A DNA stretch of 33,139 bases from Youngiibacter fragilis 232.1 (lineage in GTDB: Bacteria > Bacillota > Clostridia > Clostridiales > Clostridiaceae). A program made the translations under genes and the position numbers. The notes beneath the pieces are model-generated. The model was not told where the DNA came from. It worked only from the letters and a program-made list of their open reading frames with translations, and searched no databases. Shown piece after piece: positions 22,632 through 31,928 of this stretch. Location of the stretch: positions 1-33,139 of the forward strand of contig NZ_AXUN02000124.1 of assembly GCF_000495435.3 (NCBI RefSeq), read 5' to 3'. The stretch's first letter is position 1, and each line of letters starts with the position of its first letter.

Positions 22632-24379
22632 TGGAAAAGAATCGCGTAGATGCGGTAACGATAGAGATAGTAGGCAACCTGCTCCTTTCGATAGCTGAGG
22701 AAATGGGACACGCTTTGATAAGAAGCGCATACTCGACAAACATCAAGGAAAGAAGGGACATCTCCACTGCAGTCTTCGACCCTGAAGGCAACATGGTATC
22801 TCAGGCTGAACATGTGGCAATGCACCTAGGGTCGCTCCTTGGCATAGTTCATGAGGTATACAAGAAGTTTGAGATAAGTGAGATCCATGACGGGGACATG
22901 TTCATAGGAAATGACCCTTACAATGGCGGGGGAACCCACCTTCCAGACATTACCCTGGTTGCACCGGCCTTTGTTGGAGAAAAGCTTGTTGGCTGGGTTG
23001 CGAACCTTGCTCACCACAGCGATGTAGGCGGAAAGGTACCCGGGTCGACTTCAGGGGATGCCATAAGCATATTCCAGGAAGGGCTCAAGATCCCCATAGT
23101 AAGGATCATGAAAGAGGGTACCCTTGAAAAGGATATAGTTAACTTCATAGCAACCAACAGCAGGCTTCCGAAGGAGAGGCACGGTGACCTTCAGGCGCAG
23201 GTTGCTACAAATACAGTAGGCATCAAGAGGCTCAAGGAGGCATACGGAAGATACGGTGACCTTCTCATAGAGAGCATGCACGAGCTCCAGAACTATGCTG
23301 AAAGGAAGCTGAAGGCCGGGATAAAGGACCTTAAGGACGGCATATATTCCTTTACAGACTATATGGACGATGCTGGAGTGGCATCCAAGAATCCGATACC
23401 TATAAGGGTAAGGATAGAGATCAAGGATGACACAATGACGCTGAATTTCGCTGGAACCAATCCACAGGTCGACGGTCCTATAAATGTCACCTACAACGGG
23501 CTCCTGGCGACTGTATTCTACTCGCTGAAGGCGCTCATCAATCCGGACATCCCTTCGAATGCCGGAATATACAGGGCATTCAAAATAGAGTGCGAGGAAG
23601 GGCTCATAATCAATGCGAAGAATCCTGCTCCTGTTGGAGCAAGGATTGACACCTGCCAGAGGGTTGTCGACACCATATTCGGGGCGCTTGCCCCGGCAGT
23701 GCCTGACAGGGTGATCGCAGCCTGCAACAGCTCGGTCACTTCAGCCATATTCTCAGGAAAGGATCCAAGGGATGAGGACAAGTTCTTCGTATACCTGGAG
23801 GTCGTTGCCGGAGGGTCAGGTGCAAGCAGGTACAAGGACGGGCTGAGCGGAGTCCAGGTACATATGACAAATACCTCGAACCTGCCGGTTGAGGCCCTGG
23901 AAATGGAGTTCCCGCTTGTTACGGTAAACAGGTACGAGCTCAGGGAAGACAGCGGCGGAGCAGGGACAAACAGAGGCGGCCTTGGAATAACAAGGGAATA
24001 TGAGATCATGTTTGACGGGATATCCTACACCGGACTTGGCGACAGGCAGATATTCCTTCCATGGGGGCTTGAAGGCGGCCATGAAGGAGCAGGAGGCGCA
24101 TACTTCCTGGAAAGGCATGACGGAAGCAGGCAGCAGCTGCCATCGAAATGCACTGACATCCCGCTTAACAAAGGCGACATCATAAGTGTCAGGACACCAG
24201 GTTCGGGCGGTTATGGCGATCCTGCAAGGAGAGAACCGGAAAGGGTGCTCATGGATGTCATAGACAGGAAGGTATCACCAAAGAATGCCGCAGCACTTTA
24301 CCGCGTCAAGGTGGTAAAGGACGGATACATATGGAAAATTGACGAAGCCGAGACGAATATGCTCAGAGGCAGAGGTTAG
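22631..24379 (+). CDS. hyuB: Hydantoinase/oxoprolinase subunit B (HyuB-like)
   Basis: A 582-residue partner of HyuA. Diagnostic segments include the N-terminal TIEIVGNLLLSIAEEMG, RRDISTAVFDPEGNMVSQAEH, GDMFIGNDPYNGGGTHLPD and GGAGTNRGGLGITREYE, and it ends with a SVRTPGSGGYGDP tail. Length and motif order are normal for a complete hydantoinase B. It starts one base before the end of hyuA and is followed by the transporter ATPase gene with a five-base gap. Confidence 0.92.
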   Translation: MEKNRVDAVTIEIVGNLLLSIAEEMGHALIRSAYSTNIKERRDISTAVFDPEGNMVSQAEHVAMHLGSLLGIVHEVYKKFEISEIHDGDMFIGNDPYNGGGTHLPDITLVAPAFVGEKLVGWVANLAHHSDVGGKVPGSTSGDAISIFQEGLKIPIVRIMKEGTLEKDIVNFIATNSRLPKERHGDLQAQVATNTVGIKRLKEAYGRYGDLLIESMHELQNYAERKLKAGIKDLKDGIYSFTDYMDDAGVASKNPIPIRVRIEIKDDTMTLNFAGTNPQVDGPINVTYNGLLATVFYSLKALINPDIPSNAGIYRAFKIECEEGLIINAKNPAPVGARIDTCQRVVDTIFGALAPAVPDRVIAACNSSVTSAIFSGKDPRDEDKFFVYLEVVAGGSGASRYKDGLSGVQVHMTNTSNLPVEALEMEFPLVTVNRYELREDSGGAGTNRGGLGITREYEIMFDGISYTGLGDRQIFLPWGLEGGHEGAGGAYFLERHDGSRQQLPSKCTDIPLNKGDIISVRTPGSGGYGDPARREPERVLMDVIDRKVSPKNAAALYRVKVVKDGYIWKIDEAETNMLRGRG

Positions 24380-24383
24380 GCCT

Positions 24384-25376
24384 ATGTCGGAAGTCATTCT
24401 GAAAGTTGAGGGACTTACAATAGCCTTCAGGAACAGGAAGGAATCCTTCAAGGCTGTTGAAAACATTGGCTTCGAGCTGAAAAAGGGAGAGATACTCGGA
24501 ATAGTCGGTGAAAGCGGAAGCGGAAAGACGATAACCTCCAAGGCCATACTGAACCTTCTTCCGGATAATGCAGGCGTAACTGATGGAAGCATTTCCTTCC
24601 TGGGCAGAGAGCTTTCAGGACTGTCGGAAAAGGAAATGGAGAAGCTGAGGGGAACTGAAATCGCAATGATCTTCCAGGACTCAAAGATGTCACTGGACCA
24701 GGTTTATACCGTTGGTTCACAGATAACCGAGGCGATACTCACACATGAAGACATAACCAGGGATGAAGCGAAGAAAAGGGCACTGACACTATTGGAATCA
24801 GTCAGGATACCAAATGCACCAAGAGTGTTCGATTCGTACCCCTTCGAGCTATCAGGCGGCATGTGCCAGAGGGTTATGATCGCGATAGCGCTTTCATGCT
24901 CACCTAAGATACTGATAGCGGACGAACCGACCACTGCACTTGATGTCACTGTCCAATCCCAGATACTGGATCTCTTGAAGGAGATCCAGAGGGCGACATC
25001 GATGGGGATACTTCTCATAACCCACGACCTTGGTGTCATATCTGAGGTTGCAGACAGGGTGATCGTCATGTATGCAGGAAAGATAATGGAATCTTCCACA
25101 AAGACTGAACTTCTGGAAAATCCAGTGCATCCGTATACCAGAGGCCTTATAAGGTCAATGCTGAAGATGGATACGGACCTAGAGGTGCTCTATAGCATCG
25201 ACGGGGTGGTTCCGGACATCAAGTCAATGCCTGAGGGCTGCAGGTTCAGTACAAGGTGTCCTCTGGTTATGGAAAGATGCCGCAAGGAGGATCCCGGAAT
25301 CATAAGCGTCTCACCAGGTCATCTGGTGTCATGCTTCAGAAGCGTGGAAATAGTAAGGGGGGAAGCTCTTGAGTGA
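24384..25376 (+). CDS. dppD: Dipeptide/oligopeptide-type ABC transporter ATPase (DppD/OppD)
   Basis: A 330-residue ATPase. Walker A GESGSGKT, signature LSGGM, Walker B ILIADEPTTALD, H-loop THDLG and the C-terminal Opp/Dpp iron-sulfur-type extension with CRFSTRCPLVMERC. ATG 24384 is five bases after the hyuB stop, with AGAGGTTAGG upstream; a longer in-frame start at 24339 would lie inside hyuB without a better site. It powers import through the DppB/DppC channel. Confidence 0.93.
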   Translation: MSEVILKVEGLTIAFRNRKESFKAVENIGFELKKGEILGIVGESGSGKTITSKAILNLLPDNAGVTDGSISFLGRELSGLSEKEMEKLRGTEIAMIFQDSKMSLDQVYTVGSQITEAILTHEDITRDEAKKRALTLLESVRIPNAPRVFDSYPFELSGGMCQRVMIAIALSCSPKILIADEPTTALDVTVQSQILDLLKEIQRATSMGILLITHDLGVISEVADRVIVMYAGKIMESSTKTELLENPVHPYTRGLIRSMLKMDTDLEVLYSIDGVVPDIKSMPEGCRFSTRCPLVMERCRKEDPGIISVSPGHLVSCFRSVEIVRGEALE

Positions 25377-26361
25377 AGTCTTGTATGAAATAGACAACCT
25401 GACCAAATACTTCAAGATAAGGCCAAAGCTTTTCTCCGGCGAGAAGAAAGTCATCCATGCAGTCGACAAGGTAAGCTTCAGTATCCTGAAGGGAGAGACC
25501 TTCGGGCTAGTAGGCGAATCAGGCTGCGGTAAAAGCACACTGTCAAGGACGATACTGAGGCTTGAAAAGGCTGATTCAGGCTCCGTACTATACAAGGGAA
25601 CTGACATACTGTCCATGGACCAGAAGGAGCTGAGGAGCCACAGGAAAAAGCTTAGGATGGTATTCCAGCAGCCATATGACTCGCTTAATCCAAGGGAATC
25701 AGTGAAGGACATAATATCGGCTCCGCTTAGGCTGCATACCCAAATGGGAAGCCAGGAAAGGGAGAAGGAAGTTCTGAGGCTCATGGACCTTGTAGGTCTA
25801 AGCGCAAGATACATCAACAGGTATCCCCATGAGTTCTCAGGAGGGCAGAGGCAAAGGATCGGTATCGCGAGAGCAATCGCGGCAGACCCTGAACTCATAA
25901 TCTGTGATGAACCTGTATCAGCTCTTGATGTCTCGATACAGTCACAGGTGCTTAACCTGCTTAAGGGCATCCAGAAGGAATTCGGACTGACATACATGTT
26001 CATCTCACATAACCTAGCAGTCGTAAAGCACATGTCTGACAGGATCGGGGTAATGTACCTTGGAAAGCTCATTGAGATTGCACCAAAGGGAAGCCTTTAC
26101 CTCAGGCCGCTCCATCCGTACACACAGCTGCTGATGTCTGCAATACCAGAGGTGAAGGTGAAGAACCCATCAGGCTACAGGCCGATAACAGGTGAATTGC
26201 CTAATCCCAGTGACCCTCCAAAGGGGTGCAGGCTCTGCGGCAGGTGTCCCTACGAATTCGAAAGGTGCAGGGAAAGTTCTCCTGAACTTAAGGAGGTGGA
26301 ACCAGGACACCTTGTAGCCTGTTTCCTTCATCCCGGGAAGGAGGAAACATCAAATGGCTAA
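25369..26361 (+). CDS. dppF: Dipeptide/oligopeptide-type ABC transporter ATPase (DppF/OppF)
   Basis: A 330-residue second ATPase. Walker A GESGCGKST, signature FSGGQRQRIGIARA, Walker B LIICDEPVSALD, H-loop SHNLA and a C-terminal CRLCGRCPYEFERC motif. The start is TTG 25369 with AAGGGGGG upstream, overlapping the end of dppD by eight bases. It pairs with DppD as a heterodimer. Confidence 0.93.
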   Translation: MSEVLYEIDNLTKYFKIRPKLFSGEKKVIHAVDKVSFSILKGETFGLVGESGCGKSTLSRTILRLEKADSGSVLYKGTDILSMDQKELRSHRKKLRMVFQQPYDSLNPRESVKDIISAPLRLHTQMGSQEREKEVLRLMDLVGLSARYINRYPHEFSGGQRQRIGIARAIAADPELIICDEPVSALDVSIQSQVLNLLKGIQKEFGLTYMFISHNLAVVKHMSDRIGVMYLGKLIEIAPKGSLYLRPLHPYTQLLMSAIPEVKVKNPSGYRPITGELPNPSDPPKGCRLCGRCPYEFERCRESSPELKEVEPGHLVACFLHPGKEETSNG

Positions 26362-27313
26362 ATTCATGGCAAGAAGGCTTGGAATAGCCGCAATACAGAT
26401 ACTTGTCGTCACAACTATAGTCTTCGTGCTACTGCACATGATGCCGGGAGATCCTGTGCTTACCATGCTGGGGTCCGATGTCAACCATGACCCGGCTGTC
26501 GTTGAAGCCATCAGGGAAGAGCTCGGTCTCAATGAAAGCATCCCGACGCAGTATTTCAACTGGATAAAGGGGATAGCGACAGGCAATATGGGGAAGTCAT
26601 ACAGCGAGAAGATTCCGGTCATGGAAGCGATAGCATCGAGGATCCCAAGGACTCTTGAACTTGCATTCTTTGCACTTCTTCTTGCGTGCCTGATAGGCAT
26701 ACCGCTGGGTGTCATCTCTGCGATAAAAAGGGGCTCGATCGTTGATACACTGCTTACAATGGTGGCATCACTGGGAATCTCAACCCCGGTATACGTGCTC
26801 GGTTATCTGCTGGTAATGGTGTTCGCCCTCGATGTGTTAAAGCTGGGGCTTCCAAAGATGCCGGCAAGCGGTTATGTGGATATATCGAGGAATGCGGCTG
26901 AACATTACAGGAGGCTGATACTGCCTACAGTGACACTTTCCATGGGACTTGCGGTTTCAATAATAAGGATGACCAGGTCATCCATGCTTGAGTCAATGTC
27001 AGGGGATTATGTAATAGCCCTGAGGGCGAAGGGAGTGAAGAGGAGGAAAATCCTAAGTAAGCACATCCTCAGGAATTCACTCATACCTGTCATAACGGTA
27101 ATAGGACTCCAGGCCGGAACTCTCATCGGAGGTACCGTGCTTGTGGAGAACGTGTTCAACTGGCCGGGACTATCGACACTCCTTGTCAAGGCCATAAACT
27201 ACAGGGATTATCCCCTGATACAGGGATGCATATTCGTCATGGCCAGCATGGCGATACTGACAAACCTTTCCGTAGACATCATATACGGGGTCCTTGACCC
27301 TCGTGCAAGGTAG
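26354..27313 (+). CDS. dppB: ABC transporter permease (DppB/OppB)
   Basis: A 319-residue membrane protein with six expected transmembrane helices. It opens with the typical DppB segment RRLGIAAIQILVVTTIVFVLLHMMPGDP and has the EAA-loop region YVIALRAKGVKRRKILSKH that docks onto the ATPases. AAGGAGG precedes ATG 26354, and the gene overlaps dppF by eight bases. Confidence 0.92.
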   Translation: MAKFMARRLGIAAIQILVVTTIVFVLLHMMPGDPVLTMLGSDVNHDPAVVEAIREELGLNESIPTQYFNWIKGIATGNMGKSYSEKIPVMEAIASRIPRTLELAFFALLLACLIGIPLGVISAIKRGSIVDTLLTMVASLGISTPVYVLGYLLVMVFALDVLKLGLPKMPASGYVDISRNAAEHYRRLILPTVTLSMGLAVSIIRMTRSSMLESMSGDYVIALRAKGVKRRKILSKHILRNSLIPVITVIGLQAGTLIGGTVLVENVFNWPGLSTLLVKAINYRDYPLIQGCIFVMASMAILTNLSVDIIYGVLDPRAR

Positions 27314-27320
27314 GTGAATC

Positions 27321-28154
27321 ATGAAGAAATTAGGAATCTACCTTGAGAACAGGAAATTCGTCATAAGCATGATAATACTCATTCCTCTGATTATTGTGGT
27401 GATATTCGGAAACAGGATAATACCTAATGACCCACTTGAGATGAATACCACGATGATCCTACAGGGTTCATCGTTAAGGTTCCCATTGGGTACTGATGAA
27501 TTCGGAAGGTGCATACTTTCCAGGCTCATATTAGGCATAAGGCCATCAATATTCGTGGCATTATCTGCTACAGCGATCGCATTCGCAGCTGGGTCGATAC
27601 TTGGTATCCTTTCAGGATACAGGGGAGGGGTGTTTGGAAATGCGGCCATGAGGGTTGTAGAGATAATACTGTCGTTCCCGCCCATACTGCTCGCAATGCT
27701 CATAGTAGGGCTTTTCGGGGCAGGAGTGAGGAACCTCATAGTGATAATCGGGATCCTTTACACGCCTCACTTTGCCAGGATAGCCTACTCCAACACATTG
27801 AAGCTCAGGAAGATGGAATACGTGGAAAGCGAGATATCCATAGGCTCAAGCCTTCCAGCGATTCTTTTCAAGACCATTTTCCCGAATATACTCGCATCAC
27901 TCATCATACAGGTGAGCCTGACCATCTCGAACTCCATACTCCTTGAATCAGGGTTAAGCTTCCTTGGCCTTGGAGTACAGCCGCCGGACCCTTCATTGGG
28001 GCAGATGATCGGTGATGCAAAGACCTACATTTCCTTCAACTACATGTATCTCGTTTGGCCATCGCTGTTTCTTCTTCTGATGATCCTTGCAGCCAACCTG
28101 CTTGGTGATTCCTTGAGGGACATTCTGGATCCTAAACTAAAGTCCAATATATGA
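27321..28154 (+). CDS. dppC: ABC transporter permease (DppC/OppC)
   Basis: A 277-residue membrane protein. The LGTDEFGRCILSRLILGIRPSI segment is a hallmark of DppC, and the EAA loop lies around YVESEISIGSSLPAILFKTIFPN. It starts seven bases after dppB with AGGTGA upstream and completes the heterodimeric channel. Confidence 0.92.
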   Translation: MKKLGIYLENRKFVISMIILIPLIIVVIFGNRIIPNDPLEMNTTMILQGSSLRFPLGTDEFGRCILSRLILGIRPSIFVALSATAIAFAAGSILGILSGYRGGVFGNAAMRVVEIILSFPPILLAMLIVGLFGAGVRNLIVIIGILYTPHFARIAYSNTLKLRKMEYVESEISIGSSLPAILFKTIFPNILASLIIQVSLTISNSILLESGLSFLGLGVQPPDPSLGQMIGDAKTYISFNYMYLVWPSLFLLLMILAANLLGDSLRDILDPKLKSNI

Positions 28155-28172
28155 ATTGAAAGGAGACCCGCA

Positions 28173-29768
28173 ATGAAAAAGCATCATGTCAAACTTCTTG
28201 CAGCTGTAGCTCTCTCCACAATGATCCTTGCAGGCTGCGCAGGAAAGGCTCCAACTACACCAACTACTCCTTCAGGAACAAGCGCACCTACTGCAGCAGA
28301 GATCAAGGATGAGGTTGTAATCGGAATAAGCGCCGAGCCGGCAACGCTCGATCCGCACATCCAGTCCGGTCAGGCTACAAGGCTGATCAAGCAGAACATA
28401 TACAGGGGACTTATGTCCTATCAGCCGGACAACAGCAAGGCGATGGAGCTCGCAGAGAAGATAGAGCTTCAGGCAGACGGAATCACATACAAGGTTACAC
28501 TCAAGGACGGACTAAAGTTCCATGACGGAAGCAATGTGACTTCTGACGACGTCAAGTACTCGATAGAGAGGATACTCAATCCTGACTCCAAAGCTACCTT
28601 CGGTGCCGATTTCAGGCTTATGGTAGACAAGGTTGAGGTAGTTGATGCCAAGGTATGCAACATAATCCTCAAGAAGCCTTCGACTCCGTTCCTGGATATG
28701 CTTGCGCTTCCAGAGACTGTCATAGTATCAAAGGCATGGTTCAGCAACACTGCAAACGATCCGGCCATAAAGGCTATGGGCAACGGACCATATGTCTTCG
28801 AATCCTGGGATAAGGGCAGGGAGATCAAGGTCACCGCATTCGCTGATTTCTACAAGGAAGGCAAGCCGGAATCAGACGCCCTGAGATTCGTATTCTACAC
28901 TGACAACGCAACAAGGGCCAATGCTCTTCGAAGCGGCGACGTGGACATCATCGACTACGTGCCATCAACAGAGGCAATAGCCTTCGAATCAGCAAAAGAT
29001 GCTGTTCTCGACATATCAGTGGCTCCAATCATGCTCCTTCAGTTCAACGTAAAGACTGGACCTCTTGCTGATCCTAAGGTAAGGCAGGCCATAGCGTATG
29101 CGGTTGACAGGGAAGGCGTAATCAGTGCAGCGTTCATGGGAAGAGGAATTCCAATATATGGATTCCCAACTCTCAAGGGACAGAACGGATATGATGGAAA
29201 GTACGACAACTTCTTCACTGAAGACCTTGCGAAAGCAAAGGCGCTCCTTGCAGAAGCTGGATATGCCAACGGATTCAAGATCAAGATACTTGCAACTTCT
29301 ACATATGAGATGCACAAGCAGACAGCGCTTGTAGTGCAGTCAAGCCTCAAGCAGATAGGAATAGATGCAGAGGTTGAGCTTCCGGATTGGGCAACCAGGA
29401 TATCAAGGTCAAATGTCGGAGACTATGACATACTTGTATCCGGAACAACAGGAAACATACTTGACATGGACTGGGTAACAAACTACTTCGCAAGCGGAGA
29501 GCCAAGGATGAACAGCTCGGCATGGTTTGCTGACGAAGAGATTGACAAGCTTCTTGAGGAAGGAAGAACAACAGTTGATGAGGCTGAAAGAGCGGTCATA
29601 TACGACAAGTTCAGGCTGAGGGCACTTGAGCTTTCACCATTCGTATTCATAAACTACAGAGAACAGATATTTGCGATGTCTGACAAGGTAAAGGGCTTCC
29701 AGAACATGGACGGCATACTTACCTACACTTCAGGAATAACACTGGAGAACACTACAGTAGCCAAATAG
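28173..29768 (+). CDS. dppA: Solute-binding lipoprotein (DppA/OppA family)
   Basis: A 531-residue extracellular binding protein. The signal peptide ends in the lipobox LAGC, so Cys22 would be lipidated, and a Thr/Pro/Ser-rich linker follows. The mature part has family-5 features (EPATLDPHIQSG, FHDGSNVTSDDVKYSIERIL, VRQAIAYAVDREG). It delivers the substrate to DppBC. Family 5 proteins bind peptides, nickel, opines and glycosylated amino acids, so the fold does not fix the ligand. GAAAGGAG precedes the ATG. Confidence 0.92.
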   Translation: MKKHHVKLLAAVALSTMILAGCAGKAPTTPTTPSGTSAPTAAEIKDEVVIGISAEPATLDPHIQSGQATRLIKQNIYRGLMSYQPDNSKAMELAEKIELQADGITYKVTLKDGLKFHDGSNVTSDDVKYSIERILNPDSKATFGADFRLMVDKVEVVDAKVCNIILKKPSTPFLDMLALPETVIVSKAWFSNTANDPAIKAMGNGPYVFESWDKGREIKVTAFADFYKEGKPESDALRFVFYTDNATRANALRSGDVDIIDYVPSTEAIAFESAKDAVLDISVAPIMLLQFNVKTGPLADPKVRQAIAYAVDREGVISAAFMGRGIPIYGFPTLKGQNGYDGKYDNFFTEDLAKAKALLAEAGYANGFKIKILATSTYEMHKQTALVVQSSLKQIGIDAEVELPDWATRISRSNVGDYDILVSGTTGNILDMDWVTNYFASGEPRMNSSAWFADEEIDKLLEEGRTTVDEAERAVIYDKFRLRALELSPFVFINYREQIFAMSDKVKGFQNMDGILTYTSGITLENTTVAK

Positions 29769-29797
29769 GCTTAAACGTCGCAAGATAGGAGATTTTA

Positions 29798-30769
29798 ATG
29801 GAAGTAAAAGAGATAATACAGGATATCCAGAAGAACCGCATAGGCAAGGGTGAGCTGAAGCATGTATACTTCGTAGCCTGCGGAGGTTCACAGGCCGCCA
29901 TATATCCGGGACACTACCTGCTGAAATGCGAGGCAAAGGGTTTTACCACATCAATACACAACAGCGGCGAATTCAATGCAGCAACTCCGAAGGCACTTGA
30001 TGAAAAAAGCATCTGCATAATCTGCTCACTGAACGCCACCAGGGAAACCGTTGAAGCAGTGAAGACAGCAAGGGCAAAAGGGGCAGTTGCCATAGCCATG
30101 ACAGGCTTCCCGGATACCCAGATGGCCAAGGAAGGGGAATACGTAGTAGTATACTCCAATGGCAATGAACAGGTATACTCGGAGAGCAACCAGTCCAATT
30201 CTCTTAGACTTGGATTTGAGATCCTCAAGCAGTATGAGGACTATGAGAACTATGATGCAGCTATGGAAGCATACAGGCAAGTTGACGGCATAATCGCAGA
30301 GGCTAAGGCTGATTACCTTCAGGATGCCCAGAAATTCGCTGAAGACTACAAGGATGATGGGATCCTCTATATACTTGCAAGCGGGTCCCTTTACGGAACT
30401 GCATATTCAATGGAGGCGTGCCATCTCATGGAGATGCAGACAAAGCATGCTGTGCTGCTGCACTCAGGGGAGTATTTCCATGGTCCTTTCGAGACCACGG
30501 ATGAGAAGCTAGCAATGGTGCTCTTCAAGGGAAGCGGAAAGACCAGGGTTCTTGATGAGAGGGTCGAGAGATTCATAGGCAGGTACAACAGACACCACAA
30601 GATATTCGACATACTGGACTTTACCAAAGGGAAGATCGATGAAAGGGTTTCGGAATACTTCGACCCAGTCATAATGATACCCATGGAAAGGTTCTATGTA
30701 TACCAGATGTCTTTGAAGACAGGAAGGTCATTCGACTACAGGAAGTATATGTGGAAAGTGGAATATTAG
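29798..30769 (+). CDS. frlB-like: SIS-domain deglycase, fructoselysine-6-phosphate deglycase (FrlB)-like
   Basis: A 323-residue double-SIS protein. N-terminal SIS: HVYFVACGGSQAA. C-terminal half: HSGEYFHGPFE, matching the SGEFRHGP active-site loop of FrlB, then a FrlB-like ending (MERFYVYQMSLKTGRSFDYRKYMWKVEY against the remembered E. coli ...WLCYYLSIYKDHNPDERRYYGGLVEY). FrlB splits fructoselysine 6-phosphate into glucose 6-phosphate and lysine. It ends the operon that starts with the FrlD-like kinase. A glutamine-fructose-6-phosphate aminotransferase is excluded by the missing glutaminase domain. Confidence 0.85.
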   Translation: MEVKEIIQDIQKNRIGKGELKHVYFVACGGSQAAIYPGHYLLKCEAKGFTTSIHNSGEFNAATPKALDEKSICIICSLNATRETVEAVKTARAKGAVAIAMTGFPDTQMAKEGEYVVVYSNGNEQVYSESNQSNSLRLGFEILKQYEDYENYDAAMEAYRQVDGIIAEAKADYLQDAQKFAEDYKDDGILYILASGSLYGTAYSMEACHLMEMQTKHAVLLHSGEYFHGPFETTDEKLAMVLFKGSGKTRVLDERVERFIGRYNRHHKIFDILDFTKGKIDERVSEYFDPVIMIPMERFYVYQMSLKTGRSFDYRKYMWKVEY

Positions 30770-30812
30770 GAAGAGAATGAAAAACTTCTGAATATCCGCT
30801 GAAGCTATAGGA

Positions 30813-30835
30813 TGCTGCCGGCTATACCGGCAGCA
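30813..30835 (+). terminator. Hairpin at the end of the Amadori-type operon
   Basis: TGCTGCCGG (30813-30821) and CCGGCAGCA (30827-30835), a 9-bp GC-rich stem with a 5-base loop. Only TTG follows, so it may be a weak terminator or a 3'-end stabiliser that allows some read-through into gntR. Confidence 0.5.
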
Positions 30836-30894
30836 TTGCAACCTGAAACAGATAATAATTCAGATTAACATTTAGAAGACGAACGGTTTTTAGG

Positions 30895-30920
30895 TATAAT
30901 AAAGTCAGGCATCATGATGC
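30895..30920 (+). promoter_or_regulatory. gntR promoter with a palindromic operator candidate
   Basis: TATAAT at 30895-30900 (weak -35, TTAGAA-like, 17 bases upstream) is followed by GCATCATGATGC at 30909-30920, a perfect 12-bp palindrome at the expected transcript start. Its half-site GCAT/ATGC recurs upstream of the kinase promoter. It is a likely autoregulatory site for the GntR protein. Confidence 0.5.
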
Positions 30921-30992
30921 AGAACAATAATGCATCTGATATATCCAGAAAGTTGGATATTAGCCCATACAAACATTTTGAGGAGGTTTCGT

Positions 30993-31706
30993 ATGGTCTT
31001 CGATAAGAATTGTGTAACTCCGCTCTATGTGCAGCTTAAGGCGGAGCTTATGAACAGGATAAACAACGGAATATTGAAGTCAGGCGAGCAGTTGCCTCCT
31101 GAACTTGAGATGGCGGAAAACTTTTCGGTAAGCGTAGTTACCGTAAGATCTGCAGTGAATGAGCTGGTAAAGGAAGGCCTGATCGAGAAGAAGAGGGGTA
31201 AGGGAACGTTCGTATCCAACACCAAATACAAGAGGGACTACACCAAGATCCAGAGCTTCTCTGACTCGTGCAGGGCGATGGGCTCGGTAGCTGGAAGCAG
31301 AGTCCTTGAAATGAAGCTTGAGAAGGCAGACAGCTCACTTGCACAAAAGCTTGGAGTGAATTCAGGCGACAGGGTACTCTACATTTCGAGGCTCCGGACT
31401 GTAAACGGAGAACCGATGGTGATTGAAAAGAACTACTTTCCTGAAAGGTTTGCTGACCTTCTGAACGAGGACCTGGAGAAGAATTCACTCTTCCTGATCC
31501 TTCAGGAGAAATACGGGGTCACAGTCACCAAATCTTCCAAAGAAGTGGAAATAGCAAGGACAACAAGTGAAGAAGGTAAGCTTCTCAACCTTTCTAAGAA
31601 CTATCCAATACTGCTTGTAAAGAGCGTGGCGTACGACCAGTTCGATACACCTGTCTATGTCGGTTCTCAGGCAATAAATGGAGAGCGGTTCACATTGAAA
31701 ATATGA
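30993..31706 (+). CDS. GntR-family (HutC/UTRA) transcriptional regulator
   Basis: A 237-residue repressor. The N-terminal winged helix (PLYVQLKAELMNRI, EMAENFSVSVVTVRSAVNELVKEGLIEKKRGKGTFV) is followed by a C-terminal UTRA effector-binding domain (RVLYISRLRTVNGEPMVIEKNYFP to the end). ATG 30993 is fixed by AGGAGG at 30981-30986. FrlR of fructoselysine operons is also a UTRA-type GntR protein, so this one probably senses the phosphorylated Amadori substrate and controls the upstream operon. Confidence 0.9.
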   Translation: MVFDKNCVTPLYVQLKAELMNRINNGILKSGEQLPPELEMAENFSVSVVTVRSAVNELVKEGLIEKKRGKGTFVSNTKYKRDYTKIQSFSDSCRAMGSVAGSRVLEMKLEKADSSLAQKLGVNSGDRVLYISRLRTVNGEPMVIEKNYFPERFADLLNEDLEKNSLFLILQEKYGVTVTKSSKEVEIARTTSEEGKLLNLSKNYPILLVKSVAYDQFDTPVYVGSQAINGERFTLKI

Positions 31707-31712
31707 AACTCA

Positions 31713-31750
31713 CCACCTCAGACTGGGTAAAACCTGTCTGAGGTGGTTTT
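31713..31750 (+). terminator. Rho-independent terminator after gntR
   Basis: CCACCTCAGAC (31713-31723) pairs with GTCTGAGGTGG (31736-31746), followed by TTTT. Confidence 0.9.
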
Positions 31751-31871
31751 CTGTCTAATGCAAGTTCAGGCTAAATAAGGTATATTCAAACATTGTTGTG
31801 AGATAGTGTTAAGTGAGGAGCAAAATAAGAATAATAGAAGGTGGATCAGATGAATTAATTGGCATTTAAAA

Positions 31872-31894
31872 TATAATTAACCTTATAGGTTAAT
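31872..31894 (+). promoter_or_regulatory. Promoter and operator of the higBA-like operon
   Basis: TATAAT (31872-31877) overlaps the inverted repeat ATTAACC-TTATA-GGTTAAT (31876-31894). HigA-type antitoxins repress their own promoter, and this palindrome is the natural candidate site. Confidence 0.5.
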
Positions 31895-31928
31895 AAATAC
31901 ATTGATTGTGCGGAGGCGATGTTTTATA

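Noticed and set aside
20621-24592. Many minus-strand frames of 60-175 codons opposite hyuA, hyuB and dppD
   Set aside because: They are shadows of well-defined + strand genes, lack ribosome binding sites and show no family motif.
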